Positions 20,306 to 29,699 of a DNA stretch of 64,000 nt are shown here, piece after piece (within the stretch, counting starts at the first letter, position 1; every line of letters begins with the position of its first letter). The notes under the pieces were generated by a model. The model did not search any database and was not told the DNA's origin. It saw nothing but the letters and a program-made list of their open reading frames with translations. The translations under genes were made by a program, and so were the position numbers. Source of the DNA: Cytophagales bacterium CG12_big_fil_rev_8_21_14_0_65_40_12 (GTDB lineage Bacteria > Bacteroidota > Bacteroidia > Cytophagales > Cyclobacteriaceae); assembly GCA_002786855.1 (NCBI GenBank), contig PCUU01000035.1, forward strand, positions 1-64,000. The letters run 5' to 3'.

Positions 20306-21196
20306 TTAGTCCTTCGCCTTAACACAGCCAGATGGAAGTTCCTTTCGATATTCAGCATGGAAGCTGATCTTTTCGTTTTTAAAGTCTTTCAAATTGAGGG
20401 TAGTATATTTTTCTCCTTTCACAACGAAAAAGACTTCGTAATGGAAAAGGATATCATTCAGCAACGTTACCTCACAATCCAAATAATGCTTGATGATAGG
20501 GCTATCACCCTTTCCGTCTGATCCATTGCCATAGTAATAGGGCAGAAAAAGCTTGCTTACATTGGTAGAGTCCTTATAAGTTGCGCCAATGCCAGAGGCT
20601 CCTTTACCGTCTTTGATTCCATTTGCATCTTGCCAAGGAAAGTCATTGCATTCCACACGAAACGGTATAAAATCAACCCCCAACTCATCGAATGAACTAT
20701 CGAATGTGATGTCTATATACTCGATGTACATCGTCTTTAATGGGCTATAGTCCATATAGACCATCTGAACAGGTTTTTCTCCCTCAAGAACAAACTCATG
20801 GGGCGTAACTATACCAATATCATATAAGGTGTTTGGGTCGTTCTGGCCATTGGGCTTAAAGACAGGAGGAGAGGCGATATAATACTTGGAAACATAAAAT
20901 TCCTCTTTAGTACTATCATCTGTTTGTAGGCCATATGGAATACCCGAAAGCACTTGGTTGGCTTTATTCCATTCAAATCCGCTTGGGCCATTCCAAAATT
21001 TGCTTCCTACGGTAATGCTGGTATTGCAGCCAAATAGCTCTAGGTTTTGCGTTTTGGCATGAAGCAGGCTTGTTCCTCCCAAACTGAAGTTGACATAGCC
21101 TGTATTAGTGGGCTTATAGTTGTTCTGGGCCAAGGCACTAGAACAGACCAAGAAGAAGGAAATACAGCCAGTTAAAAGTTTGATGAGTAATTTCAT
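20306..21196 (-). CDS. Exported protein of unknown function
   Basis: The start is set at ATG 21196, which opens a signal peptide (MKLLIKLLTGC... ending SSALAQ, about 24 residues). The upstream 20 codons are not signal-like. The mature ~272 residues are beta-rich with many aromatic and Asp/Asn residues. Recognisable stretches are GYVNFSLGGTSLLHAKTQ, KPVQMVYMDYSPLKTMYIEYIDI and LPYYYGNGSDGKGDSP. No family is recognised. The pattern suggests a secreted beta-sandwich protein, perhaps one with a Bacteroidota surface role, but this is only impression. It stands alone between the molybdoenzyme operon and another exported protein, both spaced by more than 150 bp. Confidence 0.65.
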   Translation of the reverse strand: MKLLIKLLTGCISFFLVCSSALAQNNYKPTNTGYVNFSLGGTSLLHAKTQNLELFGCNTSITVGSKFWNGPSGFEWNKANQVLSGIPYGLQTDDSTKEEFYVSKYYIASPPVFKPNGQNDPNTLYDIGIVTPHEFVLEGEKPVQMVYMDYSPLKTMYIEYIDITFDSSFDELGVDFIPFRVECNDFPWQDANGIKDGKGASGIGATYKDSTNVSKLFLPYYYGNGSDGKGDSPIIKHYLDCEVTLLNDILFHYEVFFVVKGEKYTTLNLKDFKNEKISFHAEYRKELPSGCVKAKD

Positions 21197-21413
21197 TGAT
21201 AGGGGGGCTAAGGTAAATGAAAAAGTGACCGAAGTTTTATTTCCGATATAGCTCAAATATAATATTTAATCTGAATGACGTATGAGAATTAGGGCATGAA
21301 AATACCTGCGGTTAGAGTGGTTGTCGCTTAGCTTAGAAAGAGACTTAGCGAGACACTAAACCCAAAGGGGGATCTTGGTTTGGAAAAAAAATTTGCGAAA
21401 CTTATAATAGTGG

Positions 21414-22151
21414 TTACTTTATCTCTAGTTCGGTATAGAAACTAAAGTAGTTTGAGCTAGTATCTGAAAATTCGAGAGATTGATTTTTGAGGATTAGTGT
21501 GTTATTAGTGAGCCATTTAGCACTTAAGCAGCCCCAGGATCCTGGTAAAAAAATTCCAAGTTCGGTCAGAGTTCCCAGGTCGTTTCCAAGTAGTTGAAAT
21601 CCGTTAGTACTGTATCCCGCTTCAATATCATTTCCAAGTGCTATTAACAGCGTTCCGTCTGGAGAAAAGTACGGACGCCCAATGATATCACTGATTTCAC
21701 CTGTTTTGGAGTTTACTAATTTGTATCCGTTTCCCTCGCCCCATTGAACCCGAATTGAATAAAACCCAATCTTCTCAAAATAATATTCAAATGTATGTCC
21801 AGCCTCATCATAATTTGGATTGTTTCGAAGTTGCAACCAACTGCCATCATCAATTTTGACGAATAGTTCATTGTCTTCTCTCCTAACTCTTGAACCGAAT
21901 TTTTTAAGTTGATATTCCTCTATAGCCAGAGACATCTGATAAGAGTTGTCAAAATCCTTGGTTAGAGTTTTAATAAGTTCATTTGAAAGAAAGTAAGTGT
22001 CAAAACCTGAAGATGAGCTTGGTCTAAGTTGAATAGTAATTTCTTTGAATGCTATTGTTGTGTCTATGGACGATGGCTCAACCCACCTTTTCATTTGACC
22101 AATGAGAATATTGCTAGATAAAGTGGCGATAATAAGTAAAGTGTATTTCAT
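21414..22151 (-). CDS. Exported protein of unknown function
   Basis: The start is taken at ATG 22151 (MKYTLLIIATLSSNILIGQ, a plain signal peptide); an ATG 21 bp upstream would only add seven residues. The protein is 245 residues. It contains ELFVKIDDGSWLQLRNNP, FEYYFEKIGFYSIRVQWGEGNGYKLVN and YFSPDGTLLIALGNDIEAGYSTNGFQLL, which looks like part of a beta-propeller (strand-turn-strand with SPDG). The family is not recognised. The gene is AT-rich relative to groEL nearby. It ends about 220 bp from the previous leftward gene. Confidence 0.6.
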   Translation of the reverse strand: MKYTLLIIATLSSNILIGQMKRWVEPSSIDTTIAFKEITIQLRPSSSSGFDTYFLSNELIKTLTKDFDNSYQMSLAIEEYQLKKFGSRVRREDNELFVKIDDGSWLQLRNNPNYDEAGHTFEYYFEKIGFYSIRVQWGEGNGYKLVNSKTGEISDIIGRPYFSPDGTLLIALGNDIEAGYSTNGFQLLGNDLGTLTELGIFLPGSWGCLSAKWLTNNTLILKNQSLEFSDTSSNYFSFYTELEIK

Positions 22152-22285
22152 ATTAAAACATGTATATATCATAATTCGATGAACCTAATTTCTTTAAAAT
22201 TGGCAGAATAACCTACTGATTTGATTCGTTGAAGTTGGCCTAGTCTTAGGTTCCGCTTAATGATCATCCAATTTATTTTGTAATC

Positions 22286-22318
22286 AGACCTATAAGGTTT
22301 CAAAAACCTTATAGGTCT
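22286..22318. repeat. REP-like palindrome, copy 1
   Basis: Perfect 15-bp arms (22286-22300 and 22304-22318; core GACCTATAAGGTTT) around a 3-nt loop CAA. The flank upstream (ending TTTTGTAATC) resembles the flank of the second copy 131 bp away. The 380-bp gap 22152-22551 otherwise holds only this pair, a terminator and no convincing gene. Confidence 0.85.
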
Positions 22319-22416
22319 TTGGCACTATTGTTTTTGACTAGTCTTAGTCTTGCTATGGCCTACCACAGCGAGAATAAAAATAAGCGATTTAGTTGATGCT
22401 CACCCATTTTATAATC

Positions 22417-22449
22417 AGACCTCCAAGGTTTCCAAAACCTTGGAGGTCT
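22417..22449. repeat. REP-like palindrome, copy 2
   Basis: Perfect 15-bp arms (22417-22431 and 22435-22449; core GACCTCCAAGGTTT) around loop CCA. It differs from copy 1 at two paired positions in each arm (TATAAGG versus TCCAAGG) while keeping complementarity, so the base pairs co-vary. Confidence 0.85.
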
Positions 22450-22464
22450 ATTGGTGGTCTTCAA

Positions 22465-22494
22465 CAAAAAAGCCTGACTCTTTCGAATCAGGCT
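22465..22494 (-). terminator. Terminator of groSL
   Basis: Read leftward, stem AGCCTGA/TCAGGCT with a 10-nt loop is followed by a run of six T (AAAAAA at about 22465-22470 on the + strand). It lies ~60 bp past the groL stop. Confidence 0.75.
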
Positions 22495-22551
22495 CTTTCT
22501 ATATGTCTAAATACTTAGTACTATGGACTAGATACTAATCTGCAAAGCAGA

Positions 22552-24213
<1,662 letters not shown>

Positions 24214-24216
24214 TTA

Positions 24217-24495
24217 TTAAACAATTGCAAAAATGTCAGACTCTCTCATGATCAAGTAGTCTTTGCCTTCAACTGTGATTTCTGTTCCTGCATACTTTCC
24301 GTACAAAACAGTGTCGCCTACTTTAACAGTAATTGGCTCATCTTTTTTGCCAGTTCCTGCAGCTATAACGATACCTTTTTGTGGTTTTTCTTTGGCCGTA
24401 TCAGGGATGTATAGACCAGATGCAGTTTTTTCTTCGGCAGGCGCAGGTTCAACTAGAACTCTGTCTGCAAGTGGAGTAATATTTACTTTTGACAT
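24217..24495 (-). CDS. groS: Co-chaperonin GroES (10 kDa)
   Basis: A 92-residue lid protein that caps GroEL. Seen: [34 protein letters not shown], which includes the mobile loop that docks on GroEL, then [17 protein letters not shown] and a final [13 protein letters not shown]. It is first gene of the operon. Its upstream region contains five TGTCAG direct repeats (see separate entry), which may be regulatory. Confidence 0.99.
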   Translation of the reverse strand: MSKVNITPLADRVLVEPAPAEEKTASGLYIPDTAKEKPQKGIVIAAGTGKKDEPITVKVGDTVLYGKYAGTEITVEGKDYLIMRESDIFAIV

Positions 24496-24525
24496 TTTTA
24501 TGAATTAGTTAAAGTTTAAACAATT

Positions 24526-24689
24526 TGTCAGGAGCGCCAATTGCATTTTGTGTGCCAATCCAAAAATGTGAAGTTTTGTCAGCCCATCTGTCAGGTATTC
24601 TAAACTAGCAACGAATGATCGACAGATTGAAGCTTTAAAAATGTCAGTTTTAACCCATTCTGTCATTTATCGAGCGAAAAAAATGTCAG
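24526..24689. promoter_or_regulatory. Cluster of TGTCAG direct repeats upstream of groSL
   Basis: The hexamer TGTCAG occurs at 24526, 24577, 24589, 24642 and 24684 on the + strand, with a TGTCAT at 24661. On the groS coding strand these are CTGACA. All lie between the start of groS and the divergent gene at 24775. The density in ~165 bp is far above chance for a hexamer. A regulator-binding or promoter-element role is inference; no CIRCE-like inverted repeat was seen. Confidence 0.4.
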
Positions 24690-24774
24690 TCATTGAGCAA
24701 TGAAGCGTGAGATTTATGTGACTCAATTAAAATATTCGTTATCTTCTGTGTCATAAACTAATTGCATTCGGCTT

Positions 24775-25491
24775 ATGGAAAAACTTAGCAAAGATTGGAT
24801 TACCAACGGACTGATTGATTTTGAATATAAGAAGTACATTTTGCTGGCTTATCTTCAACATGTAAAGGGTAATTTTGACGAAGTAAAACTCTATCCTGCC
24901 TTATCGGATTTATTGGAACGCTACCAAGAGGCACTCACTTTTCAGAAGAGGAAAAACTTGATGAAATCAGGCTTTCCAAAGGAGATTTCCAGAATTGATC
25001 TCGAAAAAATCAAGGTACTTTATCAGGAAATGATCGAAGATTCAGACTTGATGAATCAATTGGAAGAGATTGTAGAGTACGCATTGCTCAAAATGAATGA
25101 TACTTTGCTGTTGGGTAAGGAAATTTACGAACAAGTTGAAGCCAAACTCAAAATCGAGCCTATTGGTATTATGCCGCTTTATATGGATGAAGGTTATCTG
25201 CTTATGGAACTCGGCAATAGCAAACAAACCGATGTTTATCAATATCGCGTGGCAAAATTCAGTTATTCTGGCGAAGGCTATACCTCCATTTACTTAGACT
25301 TTCTGGAGTCGATCAGAAGAGGAATAGGAGATACTTTTGAAGGCATAAAACTGCAATTGATCAGGGCATATAAAACTTTGCCCAATCCGGCTACTTTTTT
25401 AATCAACAGTGAACAACAATTTCCAGTGAAAGAAACCTTAATGCCAATTACCAAAAGATTGGTGCTACAGACGGTTTCAAGTTATCGTTAA
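24775..25491 (+). CDS. Conserved-looking cytoplasmic protein of unknown function
   Basis: A 238-residue protein with no signal peptide or membrane segment. The N-terminal half is strongly helical and charged (WITNGLIDFEYKKYILLAYLQHV; LERYQEALTFQKRKNLMKSGFPKEI). The second half has LKIEPIGIMPLYMDEGYLLM and YRVAKFSYSGEGYTSIYLDFLE, suggesting a small alpha/beta domain. No family name can be given. It is divergent from groSL and shares the region with the TGTCAG repeats, so any shared regulation is plausible but unproven. It ends in a clear hairpin terminator. Confidence 0.75.
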   Translation: MEKLSKDWITNGLIDFEYKKYILLAYLQHVKGNFDEVKLYPALSDLLERYQEALTFQKRKNLMKSGFPKEISRIDLEKIKVLYQEMIEDSDLMNQLEEIVEYALLKMNDTLLLGKEIYEQVEAKLKIEPIGIMPLYMDEGYLLMELGNSKQTDVYQYRVAKFSYSGEGYTSIYLDFLESIRRGIGDTFEGIKLQLIRAYKTLPNPATFLINSEQQFPVKETLMPITKRLVLQTVSSYR

Positions 25492-25495
25492 AAGA

Positions 25496-25517
25496 AAAGG
25501 CCTGCGAGCAGGCCTTT
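25496..25517. terminator. Bidirectional terminator hairpin
   Basis: A perfect 10-bp stem AAAGGCCTGC/GCAGGCCTTT with a 2-nt centre between two convergent genes. The A/T ends give U-runs in both directions. Confidence 0.7.
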
Positions 25518-25537
25518 CCAATGATTTGATTATGATT

Positions 25538-26383
25538 TTATTTCATTGAAGCAATAAGCTTCTCATTCAATCTCACATAATCAGGGTTTCCACCTTTCTG
25601 AGCTAAGTCCATGGATAATTTGGCTGTTTCAGTTGCGCCCTTTTTATCGCCTAATTTCGCTTGCAATTTGGCTTTCAAGTGATACACCCAATATTCACTT
25701 CCTTGTCCACCAGCAATGGCTTTGTCGACCCAAGTCAAAGCAAGTTTTGAATCTCTGTCGGTATCGAAATAATAAGTTGCCGCTTGAAAATAAACACCGG
25801 CATTAGATGGTGTTGCATCAATTACTTGAGCCTTAATATCAGCCATTACCTTGGCATCAACATCCGATTCAATGGTAAACATCGCTTTGGTATGTTCCCA
25901 CTTCAGATTCAAATTGGCACTGTTCATAGTGAAATCTGAAAAACTGATAGTAAAGGTTTCGTACATGCTGCTTGGGTGTTTTACTTCAACATCAAATCTC
26001 AAAAGATCGTCTGATTGCTGATAGCCCATAGCGCCCCAAAGTTTGGTGTTTTTGCTTAAAATGATAGTGGCTACTTTTTCGGTAAACTGAGTATAAAGCG
26101 CGTATTCACCAGCAGGAACTGCATTGCCATTTAATTTTACAGCTTCGCTAAAAGAAATCAAGGTGGGGGAGTTAGCACCAGTTCTCCATACTTCGTTGTA
26201 TGGAATCAAGTTGCCAGCAACCACTCTGCCTTTTGCACTAGGTCTTGAATAAACTACTTTCACTGTGGCTAATCCTACTGTACCTTTTACTTCGAAGGTA
26301 GGGCTAGCAGGTGGCATCATGATTTGTGCCATGGCCATAAAACTTACTAAAAGTAAAGAGGCCGCTATTGTTAATTTTCTCAT
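25538..26383 (-). CDS. Exported DUF2911 protein with TPR-like tail
   Basis: The start is ATG 26383, opening a signal peptide (MRKLTIAASLLLVSFMAMAQ); the ATG at 26407 adds only eight polar residues. The DUF2911 domain is evident: VKVVYSRPSAKGR, NEVWRTGANSPTLISFSEAV, LNGNAVPAGEYALYT and LWGAMGYQQSDDLLRF. A C-terminal ~90-residue helical part (YYFDTDRDSKLALTWVDKAIAG; LQAKLGDKKGATETAKLS) looks like two TPRs. DUF2911 is widespread in Bacteroidota with no assigned activity. It forms a same-strand pair with the shorter DUF2911 gene to its right, separated by ~200 bp with a terminator. Confidence 0.88.
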   Translation of the reverse strand: MRKLTIAASLLLVSFMAMAQIMMPPASPTFEVKGTVGLATVKVVYSRPSAKGRVVAGNLIPYNEVWRTGANSPTLISFSEAVKLNGNAVPAGEYALYTQFTEKVATIILSKNTKLWGAMGYQQSDDLLRFDVEVKHPSSMYETFTISFSDFTMNSANLNLKWEHTKAMFTIESDVDAKVMADIKAQVIDATPSNAGVYFQAATYYFDTDRDSKLALTWVDKAIAGGQGSEYWVYHLKAKLQAKLGDKKGATETAKLSMDLAQKGGNPDYVRLNEKLIASMK

Positions 26384-26526
26384 GTTGTTTGAATTGTTTT
26401 TTGTCAAATATAGCTCGTTCTTTTCAAGAGTAGGTAAGCACTTAAATGATTTTGAATTGAGCCACTAAGAATAATTGAAATGAAAAGGTCTTCACCAGGC
26501 ATGTTCAAGAGAATAGATTTGAAATC

Positions 26527-26559
26527 AAAAAAGAGGACACCCGTTAAGATATCCTCTTT
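26527..26559 (-). terminator. Terminator of the short DUF2911 gene
   Basis: Stem AAAGAGGA/TCCTCTTT with a 14-nt loop and a T-run on the minus strand, 20 bp after the stop. Confidence 0.7.
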
Positions 26560-26581
26560 AAGTACTTTAAAGAACAGCGAC

Positions 26582-27124
26582 TTAATTAGTCACTTTTAGA
26601 GGGAATTTTACTGAAAAATCGCCCCAAGCCAATTCAATATTGGCGCTGTCCTTGGTTTTATTATTGAAGTCAGTAACGTTGATTTCAAAGGTTTCAACAG
26701 CGTTTGATGTCTTGGTTACTGGTGCTTTGAACTTGATAACATCACCAGATTTATCATAAGCAGTTCCCCATTTATCGGTTAGGCTATTGATAATGATCGT
26801 CCATTCTCCATTGGCCGGAATGCTCCAAAGTGAATAACGGCCAGCTTTTAAAGCTTGTCCGCCAAGGGTAACATCTTTGTTAAAAGCGAGAATGGTGTTG
26901 GTATTGGCACCTGTACGCCAAACGCCATTGTTCAAATTGTTGACTAAATCGTTGGCACTTCTGCCAGCAAGGCTAGGTCGGCTATAGATGATTTCTACTT
27001 CCGTATTACCTACTACTTGCTTAACGGTAGCCAAAGGACTTGCGGCAGGGCCTCTTTGGGCCAAGGCATTTTGAGTAATGGCCAAAAATGCAATGGCAAA
27101 AATGAATGTTAGGGATTTTTTCAT
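26582..27124 (-). CDS. Exported DUF2911 protein, short form
   Basis: A 180-residue protein with a signal peptide (MKKSLTFIFAIAFLAITQNALAQ region, ~23 residues). The core repeats the DUF2911 landmarks of its neighbour: VEIIYSRPSLAGRSANDL, NGVWRTGANTNTILAFNKDV, LGGQALKAGRYSLWSIP and WGTAYDKSGDVIKF. It lacks the helical tail of the longer paralogue. The pair is best read as a tandem duplication in which one copy gained or lost the TPR-like part. Location is periplasmic or outside the cell. Function is not known. Confidence 0.9.
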   Translation of the reverse strand: MKKSLTFIFAIAFLAITQNALAQRGPAASPLATVKQVVGNTEVEIIYSRPSLAGRSANDLVNNLNNGVWRTGANTNTILAFNKDVTLGGQALKAGRYSLWSIPANGEWTIIINSLTDKWGTAYDKSGDVIKFKAPVTKTSNAVETFEINVTDFNNKTKDSANIELAWGDFSVKFPLKVTN

Positions 27125-27271
27125 GTTGTTAAAATTCGTTGGTTTTAAATGAATGTCGATTGCCTAAAGTTAAACATCAACGGTAGACTATACTGCATTC
27201 AGCGAAATTGGTTATTAAATTTGGATGTTTATGCGGATTAATGATTGCAGAATGATCAAAGCAGACGAAAT

Positions 27272-27868
27272 ATGAAGCTAAAGCCCACTTTTTACCAGCA
27301 GTCGGATGTCGTTGAGGTGACTAAATTACTTCTAGGTAAATCGATCTTCACCCAATTCAATGGTGCGCTTACAGGCGGAATCATTACAGAAGTTGAGGCG
27401 TATTCAGGTCGAAACGATAAAGCTTGCCATGCCAATAATGGATTGAGAACCGCCAGAACAGCAACGATGTACAATGCTGGTGGCTGCACTTATATCTATC
27501 TCTGTTATGGCATTCATCATATGCTCAATATTGTAACAAATACTGAAGGTTTGGCAGATGCTGTTTTGATTCGGGCATTCGAACCCACAACGGGAATTGA
27601 GCAAATGCTGGAACGAAGAAAACAATCCAAACTGCGTAATTCGTTGACCGCTGGCCCTGGGAATGTTGGGAAAGCTTTGGGCTTAGATTTCAAGCAACAC
27701 AATGGATTGCTACTCACCGCTGATCAAATTTGGATAGAAGATGCACCTAAAGTTGCAGAAGAAAGCATAATTTCGACCACTAGAATCGGGGTGGATTATG
27801 CCGAAGAAGATGCCCTAAAACCTTGGCGATTTTATATAAAAGACTCAAAATGGATCAGCAAAAAATAG
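27272..27868 (+). CDS. Alkyladenine / 3-methyladenine DNA glycosylase (AAG/MPG family)
   Basis: Removes alkylated purines from DNA as the first step of base-excision repair. The start is ATG 27272; a TTG 27 bp upstream is less likely. By alignment to the human AAG motif TEAY, the catalytic glutamate is E42 in VEAYSG, with Y44 and H53 (ACHANNG) as base-stacking residues. Also seen: ARTATMYNAGGCTYIYLCYGIHHMLNIV, VLIRAFEP and TAGPGNVGKALGLD. All visible active-site positions are kept. The 198-residue length matches bacterial members. It overlaps the next gene by 19 bp, so the two are co-transcribed. Confidence 0.95.
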   Translation: MKLKPTFYQQSDVVEVTKLLLGKSIFTQFNGALTGGIITEVEAYSGRNDKACHANNGLRTARTATMYNAGGCTYIYLCYGIHHMLNIVTNTEGLADAVLIRAFEPTTGIEQMLERRKQSKLRNSLTAGPGNVGKALGLDFKQHNGLLLTADQIWIEDAPKVAEESIISTTRIGVDYAEEDALKPWRFYIKDSKWISKK

Positions 27869-28785
27869 AAATATTGCTCTCAACTTCAGTTTGGAATCCT
27901 CAACCATGGGTGGATGGACTCAGTCTTTCGGAGCACGTAAGCAAAGTACATGTTTGGCCAACAGATGCTGATTTGAGTAATGTAAAGGCGCTGTTTGTAT
28001 GGAAGCCTTTGGCTGAAGGAGTGGTGACTCAATTACCGAATCTAAAATGGATCAGCTCATTAGGCGCAGGGGTAGATCATTTGATGACTGATCCGCAAAT
28101 TCCCTCAGACATTCCAATCACCAGAATTGTAGATCCTCGATTGACCATTGACATGACAAACTATGTGATGATGGCGGTAATCATGTACCAAAGGAAATTC
28201 AAGCTGTTGCAAGAAAATCAAGCGAAGGCACATTGGGAACGCATTACCTATGATAACTTGACAGTAGGGGTAATGGGCTTAGGTGAACTTGGAGGGCATT
28301 TGGCAAATCAGTTAGTTGCAGCAGGTTTCGAGGTTTATGGTTATTCTAGGACCAAAAACCACATTGTAGGCGCGGAGACTTATGCCGAACATGGGTTAGA
28401 AGAATTTCTTTCTGATTTAGATGTCTTAGTAAATCTACTTCCTATTACGCCTAAAACGGTGGGGATCTTGAATCGAGATTTACTCAGCCAAACGAAAAAG
28501 GGTTGTTACCTCATCAATGTAGCCCGGGGAAATCATTTGGTAGATGAAGATTTGATTGAGTTATTAGACAGTAATCATCTTTCGGGAGCAATGCTGGATG
28601 TTTTTCATCAAGAACCACTGCCTGAAAACCACCCTTTTTGGAAGCATCCTAAAATCACGATTACCCCTCATGTGGCCAGTGTCACATCACCTCAGTCAGC
28701 ACTAAATCTATTGAAAGAAAACATCGATCGTTTAGTCAATGAAACTCCATTGCTGCACCAAGTCGATTTGAATAGGGGATATTGA
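27850..28785 (+). CDS. ghrA: D-2-hydroxyacid dehydrogenase, GhrA-like (glyoxylate/hydroxypyruvate reductase)
   Basis: An NAD(P)H-dependent oxidoreductase of 2-oxo acids in the cytoplasm. The start is ATG 27850, inside the end of the glycosylase gene. Seen: SSLGAGVDHLM, Rossmann motif GVMGLGELGGHLA (an AT-rich nucleotide fold with GxGxxG), INVARGNHLVDEDL containing the substrate-binding Arg, DVFHQEPLPENHPFW with the catalytic Glu, and TPHVAS with the catalytic His. The ~311-residue length and the EPLP...HPFW pattern fit the GhrA branch. The link to a DNA repair gene is likely positional only. Confidence 0.88.
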   Translation: MDQQKIEILLSTSVWNPQPWVDGLSLSEHVSKVHVWPTDADLSNVKALFVWKPLAEGVVTQLPNLKWISSLGAGVDHLMTDPQIPSDIPITRIVDPRLTIDMTNYVMMAVIMYQRKFKLLQENQAKAHWERITYDNLTVGVMGLGELGGHLANQLVAAGFEVYGYSRTKNHIVGAETYAEHGLEEFLSDLDVLVNLLPITPKTVGILNRDLLSQTKKGCYLINVARGNHLVDEDLIELLDSNHLSGAMLDVFHQEPLPENHPFWKHPKITITPHVASVTSPQSALNLLKENIDRLVNETPLLHQVDLNRGY

Positions 28786-28793
28786 TCTTGGGT

Positions 28794-29225
28794 TTACGGA
28801 GTCGTTTTGAATTCTGGTCTTAACAGAAATTCCTTTGCTGTCAACGCAGGGATGCTAGAATTTTTGAAGTCTTTAATATTTCGAGTAATGATAATATCAA
28901 TCTTGTTTTCGATTGCGGTGTAATATTGGATAGCATCTTCAAAGTCGGTAAAGTCATCTTCATTCAATGCCAAGTCTAAGATTTTGTCGTTTAAGGCTAA
29001 GGTTTCAATCAGTACTTTGAATTTTCTGATTACTTCCTTTGCCTCGCTTTTTGATCGGATTTTAGAAAGAATGTAATGGGTATTGACGAAGGTAAGGCTA
29101 GAGGTTGTGAGGGTAAGAAAGCCAACATCTGCTAGAGAGAATAATTGAGCTGCCTCAGTATAGAACTCTTCTCTTTTGGCCAACAAATCAAGTATAATAT
29201 TTGTGTCGATGAGCAATCGTATCAT
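28794..29225 (-). CDS. PIN-domain toxin (VapC-like ribonuclease)
   Basis: A 143-residue PIN nuclease. Acidic active-site residues are in place: the start LLIDTNIILDLL with Asp, a mid helix residue, FTDFEDAIQYYTAIEN (Asp/Glu pair) and IITRNIKDFKNSSIPALTAKEFL at the end. This last phrase is typical of Bacteroidota PIN toxins. The start codon overlaps the end of the partner gene by 4 bp, the usual toxin-antitoxin layout with the antitoxin first. It converges on the ghrA-like gene with only 8 bp between stops. Confidence 0.9.
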   Translation of the reverse strand: MIRLLIDTNIILDLLAKREEFYTEAAQLFSLADVGFLTLTTSSLTFVNTHYILSKIRSKSEAKEVIRKFKVLIETLALNDKILDLALNEDDFTDFEDAIQYYTAIENKIDIIITRNIKDFKNSSIPALTAKEFLLRPEFKTTP

Positions 29226-29476
29226 TTGTACTTCTCAGCTAAGTAATCCGTGTAATCAGAATTTATATTTTTCAGTTCATCAGCATTGATGACGCCAGAT
29301 AAACTTTGCACTAGGGGAGTAATGGTCACCGGAGAATCATTCTTTTCCGTCAGACTAGAGAGGTAGTTTTCAATCAATTTAGACAAACTAACTTGATTTG
29401 ATTTGGCATAAACTTTAGCCTTTTCAATTACTCCGGCATTCAAACTCAAGGTCAATTTCGTATCCATAATAGACAT
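29222..29476 (-). CDS. Antitoxin, DUF6364 type
   Basis: An 84-residue protein (or 81 residues from an ATG at 29467) placed directly upstream of the PIN toxin. It begins TKLTLSLNAGVIEKAKVYAKSNQVSLSKLIENYL, a ribbon-helix-helix DNA-binding pattern characteristic of the DUF6364 antitoxin family. The remaining ~45 residues, ending DYLAEKYK, would wrap the toxin. It probably represses its own promoter in the AT-rich stretch just right of the gene. Confidence 0.85.
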   Translation of the reverse strand: MSIMDTKLTLSLNAGVIEKAKVYAKSNQVSLSKLIENYLSSLTEKNDSPVTITPLVQSLSGVINADELKNINSDYTDYLAEKYK

Positions 29477-29558
29477 TTACGTGTAAATATAAATAAATGA
29501 TACGTAAAGATATTTACTTTTTCAGAAACCTTAACTCAAGATCTAAGTTCTTCCCAAA

Positions 29559-29594
29559 CACCTCAACACCTCAACACCTCAACACCTCAACACC
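29559..29594. repeat. 8-bp tandem repeat (CACCTCAA)n
   Basis: Four perfect head-to-tail copies of CACCTCAA plus a partial fifth. It is non-coding, between the antitoxin and PadR genes. The same unit, slightly varied, occurs at 49957-49988. Confidence 0.9.
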
Positions 29595-29638
29595 CATTTC
29601 ACTCCACTAAATTCCCGATTCACTTCATCCTATTTGTA

Positions 29639-29687
29639 TTTCATTTGCAATAGTGAAACATATCTATTTCATTTACTATAGTGAAAC
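29639..29687. promoter_or_regulatory. Two candidate PadR operators
   Basis: Two nearly identical 21-bp sites at 29639-29659 and 29667-29687, each TTTCA-N10-TGAAA followed by C. They differ only at three central positions (GCA versus ACT) and are spaced 28 bp apart. Each is an inverted repeat. They end 12 bp before the padR-like start, so autorepression is likely, by analogy with other PadR regulators. Confidence 0.6.
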
Positions 29688-29699
29688 TAATTAAATCGT

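Noticed and set aside
22350-22538. A 62-residue rightward open frame between the unknown exported protein and groEL
   Set aside because: It covers a REP-like palindrome and the groSL terminator and has no recognisable protein features.
29559-29594. A CRISPR or ori iteron array
   Set aside because: The unit is only 8 bp, with no spacers. No replication protein is nearby.
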